Positions 61,201-64,000 of a stretch of DNA of 64,000 nucleotides are shown here, piece after piece (the first letter of the stretch is position 1; each line of letters begins with the position of its first letter). Under the pieces are notes generated by a model that was not told the DNA's origin, did no database searches, and saw only the letters and a list, made by a program, of their open reading frames with translations. The position numbers and the translations under genes were made by a program. The stretch is taken from the NCBI GenBank assembly GCA_002633025.1, contig NMRB01000451.1, positions 184,101-248,100 on the forward strand, read 5' to 3'. The stretch is from Notospermus geniculatus. Taxonomy: Eukaryota; Nemertea; Pilidiophora; Heteronemertea; Lineidae.

Positions 61201-61670
61201 CATTACTTTGGTGCTGAACTTTAACTATACAAAATCACCTGAGAAACCGCTGCTCATCGGTCAATGAACAGTTCATTGCTGTGACTGGCTACTAAAGTGT
61301 CATTCATGCAATTCGATTCTTTCATCAGTCCAATCATTAGAATTATCTTCGCCAATCTTTTGATTCCTAAATTAGCTTTGGAACGAAACACTTCACAATA
61401 GTTTTTCTAATCATCTCATTTGCTTTGATCTATTTTGGTAATTAAGTTGAGCTGTCGATAATTAGCATGCAATCTAATTATAATGTATGAGATAAAGAAT
61501 TAATAAAGAACAAGTATTGCTTCTTAAATCAAATAATTTAGTCACTTATTAATTAGTGTCTGTTAAACACTGAAACGTGCCCACCACCATTGGCTGATTG
61601 GGAATTATATGCAATACACAAAGAAAGCAAACAAAAGTTTCTCCACAGTGAATGAGGAAAGGTTTTCTAA
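58274..61670. other. Single-copy non-coding stretch with a gap
   Basis: N at 58672 marks a contig join. No gene or RNA was recognised. Confidence 0.5.
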
Positions 61671-64000
61671 GGTTCCGTAGAAGTTATCTGAGCCATAGCA
61701 TTCCCTTCACATTCTTCTTGTATCATCTTTTTGTCACTATCACATTGACAGATCAAACAACAAGGTTACAATCTTAGAGGAACACAAAGCAAGCTCCACC
61801 AGAGGAGTTGTAACGAAGAAATTTGAATGCTTTTATCATAAGATTCTTATCGAAATCATTTTCCATGAACAAAAGCAATCTGAACAAACTGAGTGAGGTG
61901 AAACATGTTTTTGCAATATCTATAATGGATTGGTCTGCCTTGAGGCAAATCTGGCTCACTTGGTCAGTGCCCGCGGCTTTTTCTCCACAGCACTGCAAAT
62001 AGCTCTTAAACTATGAACCAATGACATACAACCTAGTGAATGTTGGTTGAATTTCATTCATTTCACAGATATTCTGTCCTTCGAGCAACTACTCATAGAC
62101 ATTCCCCTGCGTACGATCAGTAATTTCCGCTGAAAGCAAAAATTAGAAAGTTCGCAATGGAATTCCTTTTAAAAAGCATCGGTAAATCAGCATAAACCCA
62201 ATCATTTGTTTTTATTAGAGGCATCAAGACATAGATCCTGCAGAGACAGCTCAAAGCGTGCAACCGAGAGATTGAAATCACCAATCAATATTTGTGTAAC
62301 AAGTTTACAGTGATCATTCGATGATTTCACAGCCTGTCAACTCAATGTCATGTGAAGGAGAACGAGGTGATGGCTAGTAATGTAGCCTTCATTGGTGTTC
62401 AAAATTGCAAGTCCTGTATGCATCCCAAATAAAGATGAGCTATGCTTTGAAACCATACGAGCAATGGCACATCATATTGGACTTCATCATATTGGGCAAA
62501 AATATATTACTCCTTGGGAGTTCAAGCGGACACATTAGCAATGGTCTCCACACTTTGTTACAATCCAAGAAAAAGCATGTCCCATTGCAAGTGGCACAGT
62601 CCTGAAAGCCATTAATGTTGCCATTTGCCACATTCTTACTGACAAAATTGATGGCCTCGCTGGCCCGTATCCTAACTATGACTCATTCCTCATGTAATGG
62701 AATTAATTAACGCATACCTGCAATTACTTTTAGAACAGCAAGTCCAATGACATTAACTTGGGGGTGAAAATAAGGCTGGAGCCATAGACAATAACATCAC
62801 CCATAGTATCTACCATTTGTTTGGTGGGTCTACCGATAGCTCCTGCAGGAAAATGTCCTGATCGACTGACACTGATTCGATTTCATGGACTGGCTCCAAT
62901 GGTGTGAGAGGACAAGACAAATGGGATGGGGAATTCCATGGCACGTCTCGGCAACACCAAAGCTTGGTTTCACCAACGATTTCAGCATAATTTTTGTTCT
63001 AAAACAGGAAAATTGACCTTTACAATCGACAATGGCAGTCAGCCCTTGAGAAATCAGCAAAGACAAAGCCCACAAGAGACATAAACTGCCAGAGCATCAC
63101 CCTCTCCATCACTTGAGAAGTCCAAAACTGAACCTCTAATTTGACAGCCACTGTTGTCTCCAGCAGTGTTTTCCCTGATTAAAAAACACGTGACGGCCCG
63201 TCACGTTTAGAATGCAAACGTCTGTGCCTGCGCCACGTTAAAAAATCTACGTAGTGGAACCGCCACGCTTAAAATATCCACCGTCACGCAAAAAAAATCG
63301 GCCGACACGCATTCTGAGCACTCCCAACGCTTGTTTTCATACGGACGCAACAGAGGAAGATGGTTGTTACACACCCCTTTCAACAACGACAATGGATCGG
63401 TCCAATTATACTACCTTCACCACCCGTCTAGCATTGTCTAGTTCATAAACTTGCCAACGAGATTTCATAGATGGCGCTCGGCTCATTGCGCGCGCTTCGG
63501 TCGGTCAAGAAAGTTAGTACTGCGTTGCGTTTTCGGGCACGGAAATGGCGTCTTGCAGTGTTCTAGAATCAAAAATTTTCTACGCGAGGGGGGGACACCC
63601 CCCCTCGCACATCGCCCCGCTCAGCGCTACGCGCCTCGGCTGCCACGCTTCGCGCGTCAGGCGACCGTCACGTTTCAACTAAATCCCAGGGAAAACACTG
63701 ATCCNTAGACGGAACCAATTTTCCCCATAGTCAGCAGGGACTTTTTTCATGCCATGCCAGTTCTCATGAGCTAGAGGCACATAATCATAGTCATATATGG
63801 AAAAAAACTTCATTCGTGTTGACTGTGTAAATATGTAGCTACAGGAAGACACTGTGGTTAGCAAAGTTTTTCAGAATGCAAGGTTCCAAGAGGAATTGTA
63901 ATTTCAGAAGTCAATGTGAACCACAGCAGGAAATGCTTATATTTTGGGGCTGGTATAAAGTGCAGGTTTTGCAAATAGTGACTGAAGTGACTCTTTCTTT
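61671..64000. repeat. About 1.9-kb block, second copy, interrupted by a TE and a gap
   Basis: It follows the first copy to about 63160, then a TE-like segment (63164-63700) and N at 63705. It resumes at TAGACGGAACCAATTTTCCC, matching the first copy from about 57979. About 120 bases of the first copy are absent at the join. Confidence 0.88.
63164..63700. mobile_element. GC-rich inverted-repeat transposon, 537 bp
   Basis: Perfect 14-bp ends CAGTGTTTTCCCTG and CAGGGAAAACACTG, with weaker pairing further in (CACGTGACGG / CCGTCACGTTT). The interior is strongly CpG-rich compared with the window. It has a GCGAGGGGGG / CCCCCCTCGC hairpin near 63584-63608 and repeated CCACGCTT, CACGCA words. The element is absent from the first block copy. 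CAGTG ends suggest hAT, but the target duplication cannot be read because the contig stops four bases later. Confidence 0.75.

Noticed and set aside
1-64000. CRISPR array, operon or bacterial features
   Set aside because: No regular spacer-repeat array, and the intron structure shows nuclear eukaryotic DNA.

Overview
The window is metazoan nuclear DNA. It holds long AT-rich introns, small GT-AG exons, many short inverted-repeat transposons and five single-N scaffold joins. The base composition, the recurrent TAGGCCTA and ACATGTA words and the repeat content suggest a marine invertebrate deuterostome, possibly an echinoderm. That assignment is a guess from style, not proof.

Only one gene can be supported. 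It lies on the minus strand between 36365 and 11942 and encodes most of a TRPC cation channel of the TRPC4/5 type. Twelve exons were assembled by eye from splice sites, phase and family similarity. They run from the end of the ankyrin region through the TRP_2 linker, all six membrane segments, the pore, the TRP box and the rib/coiled-coil helices to a long acidic tail with a stop codon. Every junction agrees in phase. One isoform of this part is 956 or 948 residues. The N-terminal ankyrin exons were not found and probably lie beyond 36.4 kb or outside the window.

The striking point is that two exons are each present as a diverged tandem pair. Exon 4 (end of S2 through S3, including the Ca2+-site ligands) occurs as 4a (32629-32768) and 4b (31113-31252), both exactly 140 nt. 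Exon 6 (pore helix, selectivity filter, S6) occurs as 6a (27135-27354, 220 nt) and 6b (25280-25475, 196 nt). All four have open frames, intact splice sites and matching phases. Including or skipping both members of a pair breaks the frame, so exactly one of each pair must be used. This predicts four channel types from one gene, with exchangeable voltage-sensor-like-domain and pore modules.

Layout: 1-3.7 kb is a dense cluster of foldback and MITE-like elements. 3.7-11.9 kb is gene-free 3' flank, possibly with a long 3' UTR. 11.9-36.4 kb is the TRPC gene, with TEs and minisatellites in its introns, including a 1.5 kb AT-rich palindromic array between exons 5 and 6a. 36.4-64 kb is non-coding as far as can be seen. 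It is full of near-identical duplicated blocks, several meeting at a single N, which look like unmerged allelic contigs. Two of these block pairs give filled and empty sites for short Harbinger-like elements.
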